Shown one piece after another: positions 26,551 through 35,195 of a stretch of 64,000 nt of DNA (positions within the stretch are counted from its first letter, which is position 1; the number at the start of each line of letters is the position of its first letter). Below the pieces are notes generated by a model. It was given only the letters and a program-made list of their open reading frames with translations, did not search any database and was not told the origin of the DNA. Made by a program: the position numbers and the translations under genes. This stretch comes from an uncultured Mediterraneibacter sp. (lineage in GTDB: Bacteria > Bacillota > Clostridia > Lachnospirales > Lachnospiraceae): NCBI GenBank assembly GCA_944381935.1, contig CALWMN010000006.1:62001-126000 (forward strand), written 5' to 3'.

Positions 26551-26934
26551 ATGAAAAAGATATTTTGGACCATTGTATGTGCAGTATCAGCCTTTGTCTC
26601 CGGTATGTTCCTCTATGAAGGAGGAAAACTGTTTCTCTGGTATGGGGACAGGCGGCAGGGACTTGCCGTGCTCCTGGCCGGAGCGGCGGTGGCAGTCCTC
26701 TACTTCTGGGGAATATACAGGATCTTTAAGACAGAGGAAGGACGGGAAAAGAGGACGAAAATCCGGGAATTTATCCTGTCTTATGCTGCGTTCGGATGCG
26801 CTGCTGCCGGGATCGTCATGTATATTATGAGATTTCATACCCTAGCGGAAGGGGTCCCGGCTGCAATACCGATTATGGGAGCGGCTGCGGTGATTGCGGT
26901 GGTCGGATTTCTGATAAATACAGCAGAGAAATGA
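26551..26934 (+). CDS. Small four-helix membrane protein
   Basis: A 127-residue protein with four predicted transmembrane helices (about 5-21, 37-57, 71-91 and 100-121) and a basic loop EEGREKRTKIRE after helix 2. Its ATG abuts the stop of the upstream Asp-box-like protein with no gap, which indicates coupling and a shared function. No family was recognised. Confidence 0.7.
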   Translation: MKKIFWTIVCAVSAFVSGMFLYEGGKLFLWYGDRRQGLAVLLAGAAVAVLYFWGIYRIFKTEEGREKRTKIREFILSYAAFGCAAAGIVMYIMRFHTLAEGVPAAIPIMGAAAVIAVVGFLINTAEK

Positions 26935-27010
26935 CAGAAAAATTTAATGCAGGAAGCATGAAATTTGTGATATGATATACACAGATTCGACAGCGCGGAG
27001 GTGACGAAGA

Positions 27011-27286
27011 ATGAAACAGTGTATGGATGCGGACAACCTGCACCGCAGGCTGAAAAAAATCATCGGACAGGTGGAGGCCATCGACCGGATGGTGGACCAG
27101 GATGTCCCCTGCGAGGATGTCCTTTCCCAGATCAACGCGGCGAAATCAGCGCTGCACAGATGCGGCCAGGTTGTACTGGAGGGGCATATCCAGCATTGTG
27201 TGAAGGAGGGGATCCAGCACGGGGATGCGGATAAAACCATTGCAGATTTTACAAAGGCGATTGAGCGTTTTTCCAATATGAAATAA
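27011..27286 (+). CDS. CsoR/RcnR-family metal-sensing repressor
   Basis: A 91-residue all-helical repressor. The Cu(I)-type ligand set Cys34 (DVPCED), His59 (EGHIQ) and Cys63 (QHCV) has the same spacing as the Cys-His-Cys triad of CsoR, which argues for a copper-like sensor rather than Ni/Co RcnR. It stands 180 bp upstream of a metal P-type ATPase whose promoter carries two copies of an ATACC-N6-GGTAT palindrome, the probable operator. It has its own terminator and is therefore a separate transcript. Confidence 0.88.
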   Translation: MKQCMDADNLHRRLKKIIGQVEAIDRMVDQDVPCEDVLSQINAAKSALHRCGQVVLEGHIQHCVKEGIQHGDADKTIADFTKAIERFSNMK

Positions 27287-27314
27287 ATCTGCCAGGAGGC
27301 CGGCAGGAAGATAG

Positions 27315-27353
27315 AAACCGGGAAGGAGAGAGAAACTGCCTTCCCGGTTTTTT
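27315..27353 (+). terminator. Terminator of the csoR-like gene
   Basis: A 12-bp perfect stem, AAACCGGGAAGG (27315-27326) with 27339-27350, followed by TTT. Confidence 0.88.
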
Positions 27354-27400
27354 GCGCGATACGCCCGGAGGGCGACCGCTGTGCTTACAGTGACTGCTTC

Positions 27401-27452
27401 TTGACAAACATATACCCCCATAGGTATAATATACCCATACCCTATATGGTAT
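27401..27452 (+). promoter_or_regulatory. P-type ATPase promoter with twin CsoR-type operators
   Basis: The promoter is TTGACA (27401-27406), an 18-bp spacer and TATAAT (27425-27430). The palindrome ATACC-N6-GGTAT occurs at 27412-27427, across the spacer and -10, and again at 27437-27452, over the start region. The two centres are 25 bp apart. Both have the form of copper-type CsoR operators, so metal-induced derepression is inferred. Confidence 0.75.
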
Positions 27453-27466
27453 AGGAGGGGACAAGG

Positions 27467-29350
27467 ATGAAAACTTTGGAAAAGATATTGGAAATAGGAG
27501 GGACAAAACGGGATATTGCATTTCTCATCATTTCGGGTATTGCTCTTCTGATCAGCATACTGATGCCGGGGGCACTGCCCTTCGACCCTGCCTGGGCTGC
27601 GATTATACTGTGCGGCGTACCGATCATCCTGGAGGCGGTGACCGGACTTGTGGCAGCGTTTGACATTAAGGCGGATGTGCTGGTGTCCATCGCGCTGATT
27701 GCATCTGTTATCATAGGAGAGGATTTTGCTGCCGGAGAGGTCGCGTTTATCATGCAGCTTGGCAGCCTTCTGGAAGGGCTTACTGTGGCGAGGGCAAGGG
27801 CAGGCATAGAGAGGCTTGTCCATCTGACGCCCCAGACGGCGCGCGTCCTGAAAGGGGAGACAGAGACGGTTATACCGGCAGAGGAAGTGAAGGCGGGAGA
27901 CCTTCTCCGGGTCCTGCCAGGAGAGACGATCCCTGTGGACGGAGTTATCACAGAGGGCAGGACTGCCGTGAATCAGGCGGTTATGACAGGAGAGTCTCTG
28001 CCTGTGGATAAATGCGAGGGAGATGAGGTGTCCAGCGGAACCGTCAATCAGTTCGGCGCATTTGACATGAGGGCGTCAAAGGTAGGCGAAGACAGCTCGA
28101 TTCAGCGGATGATCCGCCTGGTCCAGTCAGCGGATGCGGATAAGGCGAAGATCGTAGGGATTGCTGACCGCTGGGCAACGTGGGTTGTTGTGATTGCGCT
28201 TGCGGCGGCGGTTCTGACGTGGCTGTTTACTCATGAGATACTCAGGTCAGTGACAATCCTTGTTGTATTCTGCCCATGTGCGCTGGTGCTTGCGACTCCG
28301 ACGGCAATTATGGCTGCCATCGGAAATGCCACAAAACATGGCTTTCTTGTGAGAGAGGGGGATGCGCTTGAGCGGCTCGCTTCTGTGTCAGAAGTTGCAT
28401 TTGACAAGACAGGGACCCTGACATTTGGCACGCCTGAAGTGATTGCAGTCCGCAGTATGAATAAGGACCTGACGGACGGGCAGGTTTATGCTCTTGCTGC
28501 AGGTGTGGAGAGACGGTCGGAGCATCCCCTTGGCAAGGCGGTAGTCAGATGCTGGCAGAAAGATTCACCCGGGAGGGCTTCAGGACAGACGCTTCCTGCC
28601 GCGGAATCTTTTCAGATGTTGCCGGGACGCGGCGTGAGGGCAAGGGTAAACGGGACGGACGTCCTGGCGGGCAATCTGGAGATGCTGGAAGAGAATCAGA
28701 TTCATCCTGGTTCGGAAGCCAGGGCAAAAGCGCAGCAGTATCTGAATGAGGGATGCACTGTGATCTATCTTGCGGCGGGAGGATCTTTCGCGGGAATGAT
28801 TGTCTTGTCTGATACGCTCAGGACCAATGCAGTGGATATGATCCGTAAGATAAAAGAAGCGGACGTCAGGCCGGTGCTGCTGACAGGAGACAATAAAAAT
28901 GCCGCGGGGCATATAGCATCCCAGTTGTCGATCTCAGACGTGCGGGCAGAGTGCCTGCCGGAGGATAAGCTGGATTATATCGGCAGCGTGCAGGACCAAA
29001 AGCGCCAGATGTGTATGATCGGAGATGGCGTGAATGACGCTCCGGCGCTCAAAAAGGCGTATGTCGGCATTGCAATGGGGGGCGTTGGGAGTGATATTGC
29101 GGTGGACGCGGCAGATATCGCGCTGGTGCAGGATGATATCAGTGAGCTGCCTCATCTGATCCGGCTGGCAAAGCGTATGATGAAAACGATCAGATGGAAC
29201 CTGGCATTTTCAATGGGATTGAATTTTATTGCCATCGTCCTGGCGATCACAGGCATCCTCAATCCGGTCGCCGGAGCGCTTGTACATAATTCGGGGTCAG
29301 TGTTCGTGATTGTCAATTCTGCACTGTTGTTGAGATGGAAGGAGAAATAA
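27467..29350 (+). CDS. Heavy-metal-translocating P1B-type ATPase
   Basis: A 627-residue metal-export ATPase. TGES is the actuator motif. The membrane metal site is CPC at residues 269-271, the phosphorylated Asp313 lies in DKTGTLT, SEHPLGKA holds the P1B His-Pro pair, and GDGVNDAPAL is the hinge. There is no N-terminal metal-binding domain with CxxC, which makes it shorter than typical CopA or CadA. The last helix reads HNSGSVFVIVNS. That is not the MxxSS of copper CopA and is closer to the Zn/Cd/Co groups, whereas the adjacent CsoR predicts copper. The ion is therefore unsettled. Confidence 0.92.
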   Translation: MKTLEKILEIGGTKRDIAFLIISGIALLISILMPGALPFDPAWAAIILCGVPIILEAVTGLVAAFDIKADVLVSIALIASVIIGEDFAAGEVAFIMQLGSLLEGLTVARARAGIERLVHLTPQTARVLKGETETVIPAEEVKAGDLLRVLPGETIPVDGVITEGRTAVNQAVMTGESLPVDKCEGDEVSSGTVNQFGAFDMRASKVGEDSSIQRMIRLVQSADADKAKIVGIADRWATWVVVIALAAAVLTWLFTHEILRSVTILVVFCPCALVLATPTAIMAAIGNATKHGFLVREGDALERLASVSEVAFDKTGTLTFGTPEVIAVRSMNKDLTDGQVYALAAGVERRSEHPLGKAVVRCWQKDSPGRASGQTLPAAESFQMLPGRGVRARVNGTDVLAGNLEMLEENQIHPGSEARAKAQQYLNEGCTVIYLAAGGSFAGMIVLSDTLRTNAVDMIRKIKEADVRPVLLTGDNKNAAGHIASQLSISDVRAECLPEDKLDYIGSVQDQKRQMCMIGDGVNDAPALKKAYVGIAMGGVGSDIAVDAADIALVQDDISELPHLIRLAKRMMKTIRWNLAFSMGLNFIAIVLAITGILNPVAGALVHNSGSVFVIVNSALLLRWKEK

Positions 29351-29518
29351 AATACAGGGTAAGAAATATGCGGTATCAGGGTGAACATCCCGGATACTGC
29401 CCTTGTCCCGTAATGGATGACAGAGTTTTAAGAAGGAAGCGGATTTCTGAAAGCTTTCTGTATCTTTTCCGCTGAAATATGGTATGATGAAGACAACGCA
29501 GCAGACGAGGTGAGGAGA

Positions 29519-29752
29519 ATGGAAGAACAGGCCGGACAGATGCACACTATGGACGACGCGGACCGGACAAGGCTGGTATCATTTGAAAAGATGCTGAAGG
29601 CTGTGCGGGAAGAGTATGAAGATATTGAACGGCAGATGGAAAAGCTCAAAAAAAGTGGGAGGACAAAATCTGCCACCTACAGACAGTTGATGGGACGGAA
29701 AATGACCTGTCAGAATATAATCAGCATGTACAAAATTTATGACCTGTTGTAG
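29519..29752 (+). CDS. Small coiled-coil protein of unknown function
   Basis: A 77-residue, highly charged protein with a heptad-like helix (FEKMLKAVREEYEDIERQME, about residues 22-41) and a basic second half. GAGGTGAGGAG favours the ATG at 29519 over one at 29510. It ends 22 nt before a HAD phosphatase on the same strand and is probably co-transcribed with it. No family was recognised. Confidence 0.65.
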   Translation: MEEQAGQMHTMDDADRTRLVSFEKMLKAVREEYEDIERQMEKLKKSGRTKSATYRQLMGRKMTCQNIISMYKIYDLL

Positions 29753-29774
29753 AAAGGCAGAGGGTTAAACACGG

Positions 29775-30611
29775 ATGATAAGATTACTTGCAATTGATAT
29801 GGATGGGACCTGCCTTGACAGAAGAAGCCGCGTCACGGACAGAACGATGAAGGCGCTCAGTGCGGCAAGGGACAAGGGCGTGATCATTGTTCCGACAACT
29901 GGGCGCAGCCTTTCCTGCATCCCGCACCGTCTGGCAGAAGGAACAATCCGAAACAAAGGGGACGCGGGGGAAAAGAAAGGTCTTTTCCGTTATGTGATCA
30001 CTTCAAACGGAGCGCAGGTGACAGATGTAAAAGAAAACAGGGATATTTTTCAGAAGATGATTCCGAAAAAGCAGGCACTTTCCCTCCTGGAAGCCTGCAG
30101 GGGAATCCGTCTCGGGATCATTTCCCATATCAACCATGAATACCTGCTCCAGGGGAAGCTCCTTCTCCTGGTGGGACATCTGGTTTACGGAAAAGACGCA
30201 TCCGGCGCCAGGTGGGTCAGAAGTATGTCTGACGCGATCCGCCGCAGTCCGTATGGGACAGAAGAAATCCAGTTTTATTTTCTCTCCGGGGCAGCGAGAA
30301 AACGTGTAGAACTTGTGCTGCATGATTTCCCGGAACTGTCAGCAGCTTACACTTCGATTTATGTGGAAATCTTTTCAAAAGGGACGTCAAAAGGAACTGC
30401 ACTGAGAGCGCTGCAGGAATATCTTGGAGTTGGAAGGGAAGAGACTGCATGCATCGGTGACGGCGAAAATGATATTTCCATGTTCCGGTCTTCCGGTGTG
30501 AAGATCGCAATGGGAAATGCAGTCCCCGAATTAAGAGAAGCGGCAGATTACACGGTTGAGACGAACGGCAGGGAGGGCGTCGCAGAGGCAATTGAGAAAT
30601 ATATTTTGTGA
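29775..30611 (+). CDS. Cof-type HAD-IIB family phosphatase
   Basis: A 278-residue HAD hydrolase. Motif I is DMDGT near residues 8-12 (nucleophile Asp8), motif II is the Thr of VPTTGR, and motif IV is GDGENDISMF near residue 229. The long cap between motifs II and III is the IIB type seen in Cof/YidA sugar phosphatases. The substrate, probably a phosphosugar or nucleotide, cannot be read from sequence. It is followed by a hairpin-repeat element at its 3' side. Confidence 0.9.
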   Translation: MIRLLAIDMDGTCLDRRSRVTDRTMKALSAARDKGVIIVPTTGRSLSCIPHRLAEGTIRNKGDAGEKKGLFRYVITSNGAQVTDVKENRDIFQKMIPKKQALSLLEACRGIRLGIISHINHEYLLQGKLLLLVGHLVYGKDASGARWVRSMSDAIRRSPYGTEEIQFYFLSGAARKRVELVLHDFPELSAAYTSIYVEIFSKGTSKGTALRALQEYLGVGREETACIGDGENDISMFRSSGVKIAMGNAVPELREAADYTVETNGREGVAEAIEKYIL

Positions 30612-30625
30612 AAATTCTGTGAAAG

Positions 30626-30696
30626 GGGACGTAGTAAAATTGAAGTTTACTACGTCCCAAATTAAAGTTCAGTGTGTCCCAAATTGACTAAAGGAT
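30626..30696 (+). repeat. Dispersed hairpin/22-bp repeat element, copy A
   Basis: A 13-bp perfect inverted repeat, GGGACGTAGTAAA (30626-30638) with 30646-30658. Its right arm CGTCCC (30653) is followed exactly 22 bp later by TGTCCCAAATTGA (30675). The element lies between the HAD gene and the converging spore-coat-like gene and overlaps the last codon of the latter. Related copies are at 48639-48782 and 50541-50620. It may double as a terminator, but no long T run follows. Confidence 0.85.
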
Positions 30697-30927
30697 GGAT
30701 TTTACGTGCTCGATTTCGTCCTGTGTTGCCTTTGCAGCCGGTACGTAATAGCTTCTCTCCCGTGCCGCGTCATACAGTTTTTCCTGTGACATTTCGCACT
30801 GATTCCGGATCTGTTTTAAGCACTGTTTGAGCTCTTTGTCTTCCGTCTGCGGGATCATATCCCCGAACATTTTCAGTTCCCCGTTTACGCCGACCAGAGC
30901 GTCGGCTACCATTGCTTTTTCATCCAT
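30688..30927 (-). CDS. Spore-coat CotF-like small protein
   Basis: A 79-residue, all-helical protein resembling CotF/ferritin-like coat proteins of Clostridia (ELKMFGDMIPQTEDKELKQC, then a C-terminal VPAAKATQDEIEHV). It is encoded directly downstream of a second, shorter protein of the same kind, 14 nt away. Such pairs are usually expressed in the mother cell during sporulation. No promoter of sporulation type was verified here. Confidence 0.65.
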   Translation of the reverse strand: MDEKAMVADALVGVNGELKMFGDMIPQTEDKELKQCLKQIRNQCEMSQEKLYDAARERSYYVPAAKATQDEIEHVKSIL

Positions 30928-30941
30928 GATATTGTTACCTC

Positions 30942-31124
30942 CTACAGAAATTTCATGAGTTCCTGTTTATTTTTCATTGCGGAATCTGCCGCGTCCTGGA
31001 ACAGTTTTTTGATCTCAGGGTCCTGTGCCTGGGATGCATATTCGGTCATCTTGCAGTGAGTTGTGTTATAGCCTCCGATCAGATGGCGCAGATTCTGAAG
31101 GTCAAGAATGGATATTTCTGACAT
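30942..31124 (-). CDS. Small CotF-like helical protein
   Basis: A 60-residue helical protein (LQNLRHLIGGYNTTHCKMTE). It contains the first half of the CotF-type helical pair, which continues in spirit in the adjacent gene. The start at 31124 has an AAGGAGGAAA site. It is the first gene of the two-gene unit. The assignment rests on composition, size and neighbour and is moderate. Confidence 0.6.
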   Translation of the reverse strand: MSEISILDLQNLRHLIGGYNTTHCKMTEYASQAQDPEIKKLFQDAADSAMKNKQELMKFL

Positions 31125-31167
31125 GTCTGTTTTCCTCCTTTAAAAGAAATAATAATTGAAACATGGT

Positions 31168-31902
31168 TCAGTCGTTATTATGTCCGGCATTTGTGTTCTT
31201 TATGAGTGAATGAGCGATAAATTCATGAAAAAGGGTCCGCATTTCCGGGGAAGTCCGGTACATACATTCTGGATGCCACTGTACGCCGATTGCGAAAGGA
31301 TGGTCCGAGAGTTCGACCGCTTCTATGGCGCCGTCCTGGGAGCGGGCACTGACCAGTATATCTTTTCCCGGAGTGTTGACGGACTGATGGTGGAAGCTGT
31401 TCACATAGAGCGTGGACCCGATATACTGGCGAAGCCTGCTGCCGCGCTCTGTGCGGATGCGGTGGCTGATGTCGCTGCGGGAAGCAGACTGCTGCATGTG
31501 ATCCAGCATTTTTTCTCCGGGGATCAGATTCATGTCCTGCCAGATACTCCCTCCGCACGCAACGCTTAAGATCTGCATCCCCCGGCAGATGGCGAAGACA
31601 GGTTTACCTGTTGTGAGAATTTTCTTCATCAGGCGGATCTGGAACAGATCTACCGTGATGCTCGTCCTTCCGTTCCCTTTCTTCGGTTCCTCGCCGAACA
31701 GAAGCGGGGTGATGTCCCCGCCGCCGCAGAAGAGAAAGCCGTCGCAGAGTCCGGTATACTGCTCGAGGATGCGGTCGCTCCTGACCAGCGGGAGAATGAC
31801 CGGCAGACCTTTTGAGTAGCGGACTGCCTGGATATAGGGGTTCGTGACAAACTGGCGGTTCCCGGTGAACCCGCAGACAACGATTCCGATGGTTGGCTCC
31901 AT
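31168..31902 (-). CDS. Class I glutamine amidotransferase-like gamma-glutamyl hydrolase (PuuD type)
   Basis: A 244-residue peptidase C26 protein. The nucleophile Cys106 sits in AICRGMQ, and the His-Glu pair is in GVQWHPE near residue 208. The oxyanion strand is CGGGDITP near residue 60. Relatives hydrolyse gamma-glutamyl-GABA or similar conjugates. No putrescine pathway genes are beside it, so the substrate is open. It is monocistronic on the minus strand. Confidence 0.9.
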   Translation of the reverse strand: MEPTIGIVVCGFTGNRQFVTNPYIQAVRYSKGLPVILPLVRSDRILEQYTGLCDGFLFCGGGDITPLLFGEEPKKGNGRTSITVDLFQIRLMKKILTTGKPVFAICRGMQILSVACGGSIWQDMNLIPGEKMLDHMQQSASRSDISHRIRTERGSRLRQYIGSTLYVNSFHHQSVNTPGKDILVSARSQDGAIEAVELSDHPFAIGVQWHPECMYRTSPEMRTLFHEFIAHSLIKNTNAGHNND

Positions 31903-32096
31903 AAAAAACTCCTTTGCTTATCATGAAATATCAGACCACAAAATTCTAAAATCTGTCCATATGACGTATCATAGACTATGTAAGGAAATGGAAAATTATG
32001 CATGGTGTTCAACTGGTAAAGCAATCAGGCAAAGGAAGGGAGGTACAGAGAATTTTATTGTGATATGGAAATGAGTGAGCTATAATATGCTTAACG

Positions 32097-32663
32097 GCAA
32101 AAGAAACCGGCGGTACGGGAAAAAAAGGAGTTGAAGCTGGATTACCCGAAGAGGAGTTCATCCGGCAGGATGATTCCTGCAGATATATGAAAGAGATCCA
32201 CGAGATGGCAGTGACAGGAAAAAGCATTTCCGCAGCGATGGGGACAGAGATGCCAATTCCGGATTGGGACGACATCCTGATTCTGGGGGCACAGCTTGAC
32301 CCCAGAATCAGGATGAGGATGCACCCGAGAAGTACATATTTGAGTATGTGGGCAATCTCTACAGCGTGACGCCTGAGAATTTGAGAAATGCGGACGCCAT
32401 AGAGTCAAGATCGCTGCGGGAAGAATCGAGAGGGACCTCGCCTTCTGCGTATATGCGGAGCCGGGATGTGCCCTATGGGGATCGCGACCCAGGACGAGGA
32501 TCTCAGAGAGCGGCTTCACGAGGACGCTGCGGCAGCCAATGTGGCAAATTCCCTGAATGTATCGCTTGAGGAACTGAAGATGTTTGCCCGGATTACGGGC
32601 CATGAAAGGCTGCATGGCCTTTATGCGGAGGACCTGTGTACGGTCAGCAGGGAGGAACAGTGA
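32097..32663 (+). pseudogene. Shredded FMN-dependent glutamate synthase-like gene
   Basis: Three collinear fragments of an archaeal/clostridial-type single-chain glutamate synthase survive in different frames. 32097-32297 encodes the N-terminal part (CRYMKEIHEMAVTGKSIS, then PDWDDILILGAQL). About 32312-32404 encodes a middle piece (EKYIFEYVGNLYSVTPENL). 32466-32663 encodes the C-terminus (CPMGIATQDEDLRERL, then ARITGHERLHGLYAEDL). The FMN and most of the catalytic barrel, several hundred codons, are missing. It cannot be functional. Confidence 0.75.
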
Positions 32664-32713
32664 GTTTACCAATATTCCCCATGCATAACAGATAAGGAGG
32701 GAAGAAGCAGGGA

Positions 32714-33841
32714 ATGCAGTGGATTGACATGCATTGTGATACGTTAAGCGAGATATGGAGAGGGAACGCACAGTCTCTGGAACACAACGGACTGTGCGTT
32801 GACCTGGAGAGGCTGAAGAAAGCAGGGGCGAAGACACAGTTCTTCGCCTGTTTTGTAAATGCATCAGATTATGTGGAAAGAACGGCTGAAAGCTATGCGG
32901 ATGGTTTTCGTCATCCCTCTTTTGGAGAATCTGTTTTCAGCAGTGAAGTATGGGAGCATGCCTGGAGGGATGTTCTCAGGATGACAGAGCTTGCGCATGC
33001 ATCGGAGGGCAGGATGTTTCATGTCATAGGGAACCTGCAGGAGGCAGGGGATGCCGGTGGGAAGTGCCCGGTGCCCGGACAGGGTTTTCCCGGCATACAG
33101 GGGGTCCTGACGGTGGAGGAGGGAGGCGTCCTGAACGGCAGCCTTAACCGGCTGGAGGAGCTTTATGAGAGAGGAATCCGTCTGATTACCCTGACCTGGA
33201 ACTATGAGAACTGTATCGGCAGCCCCAACAGCCGTAAACCGGATGTGATGGAACGGGGATTGAAGCCTTTCGGGATTGAAGCGGTGGAGCGGATGAATGA
33301 ACTTGGTATGGCGATCGATGTCTCCCACCTCTCGGACGGAGGATTCTGGGACTGTATCCGGTACAGCCGGGTCCCGGTCGCGGCATCCCACTCAAATGCC
33401 AGAAGCCTGTGCCCCCATCCGAGAAATCTTTCGGACGAAATGCTCAGGGCATTGGGAGAAAAAGGCGGAGTTGCCGGCGTAAATTTCTATTCCGCCTTTT
33501 TGAGAGAGAAGGATGGGAACAGGGCGGGGGCTGAAATAACAGATATTGTGCGGCATATCAGACGGATGATGGAGAAAGCCGGGGAAGAAGCTGTAGCCCT
33601 GGGGACGGATTTCGACGGATTTGAACGAGAGGCGCTTCCGGATGGGATCAGAGACGTCAGGGATATGGAAAAGATCTGGGAGGAAATGCGGAAGGATGGG
33701 ATTACCCCCAGACAGATCGATAAGATCGCTTCAGGGAACGTCAGGCGGGTGATGAGGGAAGTGTGGAGCCGGGGCAGAAAAAGATCATGGCAGAAAGCAG
33801 TAAATGAACATTCCCTTTCTTACTGTGATATGCTAAAATAG
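32714..33841 (+). CDS. Membrane dipeptidase (peptidase family M19)
   Basis: A 375-residue zinc dipeptidase related to renal dipeptidase. The first metal pair HxD is at residues 7-9. The bridging Glu is in VEEGG near 138, and further ligands are in DVSHLSD and ASHSNA near residues 208 and 228. GTDFDGF near 302 holds the last conserved Asp. It has no signal peptide, so it is likely cytoplasmic and hydrolyses dipeptides, possibly including D-amino acid ones. The AAGGAGGGAAG site fixes the ATG at 32714. Confidence 0.92.
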   Translation: MQWIDMHCDTLSEIWRGNAQSLEHNGLCVDLERLKKAGAKTQFFACFVNASDYVERTAESYADGFRHPSFGESVFSSEVWEHAWRDVLRMTELAHASEGRMFHVIGNLQEAGDAGGKCPVPGQGFPGIQGVLTVEEGGVLNGSLNRLEELYERGIRLITLTWNYENCIGSPNSRKPDVMERGLKPFGIEAVERMNELGMAIDVSHLSDGGFWDCIRYSRVPVAASHSNARSLCPHPRNLSDEMLRALGEKGGVAGVNFYSAFLREKDGNRAGAEITDIVRHIRRMMEKAGEEAVALGTDFDGFEREALPDGIRDVRDMEKIWEEMRKDGITPRQIDKIASGNVRRVMREVWSRGRKRSWQKAVNEHSLSYCDMLK

Positions 33842-33856
33842 AAAACGGTATTGGTA

Positions 33857-33885
33857 TACAGGGTGCAGGAGAACTGTGCCCTGTA
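33857..33885 (+). promoter_or_regulatory. Hairpin between the dipeptidase and uracil permease genes
   Basis: TACAGGG (33857-33863) pairs with CCCTGTA (33879-33885), with a nested CAG/CTG pair. There is no T run, so it may act as an attenuator or mRNA-processing hairpin rather than a terminator. No PyrR-binding consensus was recognised. Confidence 0.4.
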
Positions 33886-33922
33886 CACTTTGGCATAGGA
33901 AGTGAGAGAAGGAGGACGAGGA

Positions 33923-35182
33923 ATGGAAAACAAAAGAATCATACAGGTGGAGGAAAAGGTCCCTTTTAAACTGCTTGTACCCTTGAGCATCCAGCACATG
34001 TTTGCCATGTTTGGCGCGTCTGTGCTGGTTCCCTTTGTGTTTGGGATCAATCCGGCGGTCGTGCTGTTTATGAACGGTGTGGGAACATTGCTGTTTATCC
34101 TGATCACGAAAGGGAGGGCTCCTGCCTATCTGGGATCCAGCTTTGCCTTTCTGGCTCCTGCGGGGATCGTGATCTCAAAGTGGGGGTACAGCTATGCACT
34201 GGGCGGGTTTGTGGCAGTCGGTTTTCTGGGATGCATCCTGGCGTTGATTATCTATAAATTCGGTTCGGACTGGATCAATATTGTGCTTCCGCCTGCAGCT
34301 ATGGGACCGGTCGTGGCCCTTATCGGCCTGGAGCTTGCCGGGACGGCGGCGTCCAATGCGGGCCTGGCAGACGAAGTGACAGACGTAAAAAACGTCGTCG
34401 TTTTCCTGGCGACACTCCTCACTGCCGTTCTCGGGTCGGTAGTGTTCAGGGGTTTCTTATCTGTCATCCCGATTCTGGTTGCAATCATAGTGGGATACAT
34501 TGCGGCGCTTGCATGCGGGATTGTTGATTTCTCAGAAGTGGCGGCAGCGTCTCTCTTCTCGGTCCCGAACTTCTCCATGCCGAAGTTTAAGTGGGAGGCA
34601 ATTGTAATCATCCTTCCCGTCCTGCTTGTGATTACGTCCGAGCATATCGGGCACCAGATCGTAACGGGCAAGATCGTGGGACGGGATCTGTTAAAGGATC
34701 CGGGGCTCCACAGGTCCCTGTTTGCCGATAATTTTTCCACCATGCTTTCGGGTATAATCGGCTCTGTGCCGACCACGACTTACGGGGAGAACATCGGGGT
34801 TATGGCGATGACGAAGGTGTACAGTGTATATGTGATCGGCGGGGCGGCAGTCCTGTCCATCATCTGTTCCTTCATCGGGAAGATGACAACCCTGATCAAT
34901 ACGATTCCAGGACCGGTGATCGGCGGGATTTCCTTTCTTCTGTACGGGATGATCGGAACATCGGGCATCCGCATCCTTGTGGAGTCCCAGGTAGATTACG
35001 GCAGGTCCAGGAACATGGCGATGACGTCTGTTATCTTTGTTGTGGGACTTTCCGGGATCAATGTCCAGTTCGGAAGCATCCAGCTTACAGGAATGGTCCT
35101 GGCATGTGTGGTGGGGATGCTCATGGGACTGATGTTCTTTGCATTTGACAAGCTGAACCTGACAAATGACAGGGAAGGATAA
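33923..35182 (+). CDS. uraA: Uracil/nucleobase permease (NCS2 family)
   Basis: A 419-residue, about 14-helix proton or sodium symporter. Conserved NCS2 elements are QHMFAMFGASVLVP near residue 23 and the TM8 motif ITSEHIGH (Glu near residue 239). TM10 has GSVPTTTYGENIG (Glu near residue 289), which matches the UraA/PyrP subgroup rather than xanthine permeases. The reading frame opens with a GTG at 33902, but GGAGGACGAGG places the start at ATG 33923. Confidence 0.9.
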   Translation: MENKRIIQVEEKVPFKLLVPLSIQHMFAMFGASVLVPFVFGINPAVVLFMNGVGTLLFILITKGRAPAYLGSSFAFLAPAGIVISKWGYSYALGGFVAVGFLGCILALIIYKFGSDWINIVLPPAAMGPVVALIGLELAGTAASNAGLADEVTDVKNVVVFLATLLTAVLGSVVFRGFLSVIPILVAIIVGYIAALACGIVDFSEVAAASLFSVPNFSMPKFKWEAIVIILPVLLVITSEHIGHQIVTGKIVGRDLLKDPGLHRSLFADNFSTMLSGIIGSVPTTTYGENIGVMAMTKVYSVYVIGGAAVLSIICSFIGKMTTLINTIPGPVIGGISFLLYGMIGTSGIRILVESQVDYGRSRNMAMTSVIFVVGLSGINVQFGSIQLTGMVLACVVGMLMGLMFFAFDKLNLTNDREG

Positions 35183-35195
35183 GAGCTGAGCTGAC

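Noticed and set aside
30626..30696. CRISPR-like or transposon origin of the 22-bp repeats
   Set aside because: The unit is 22 bp with no distinct spacers, no cas genes and no transposase; at most four units per locus. A hairpin-associated intergenic repeat fits better.
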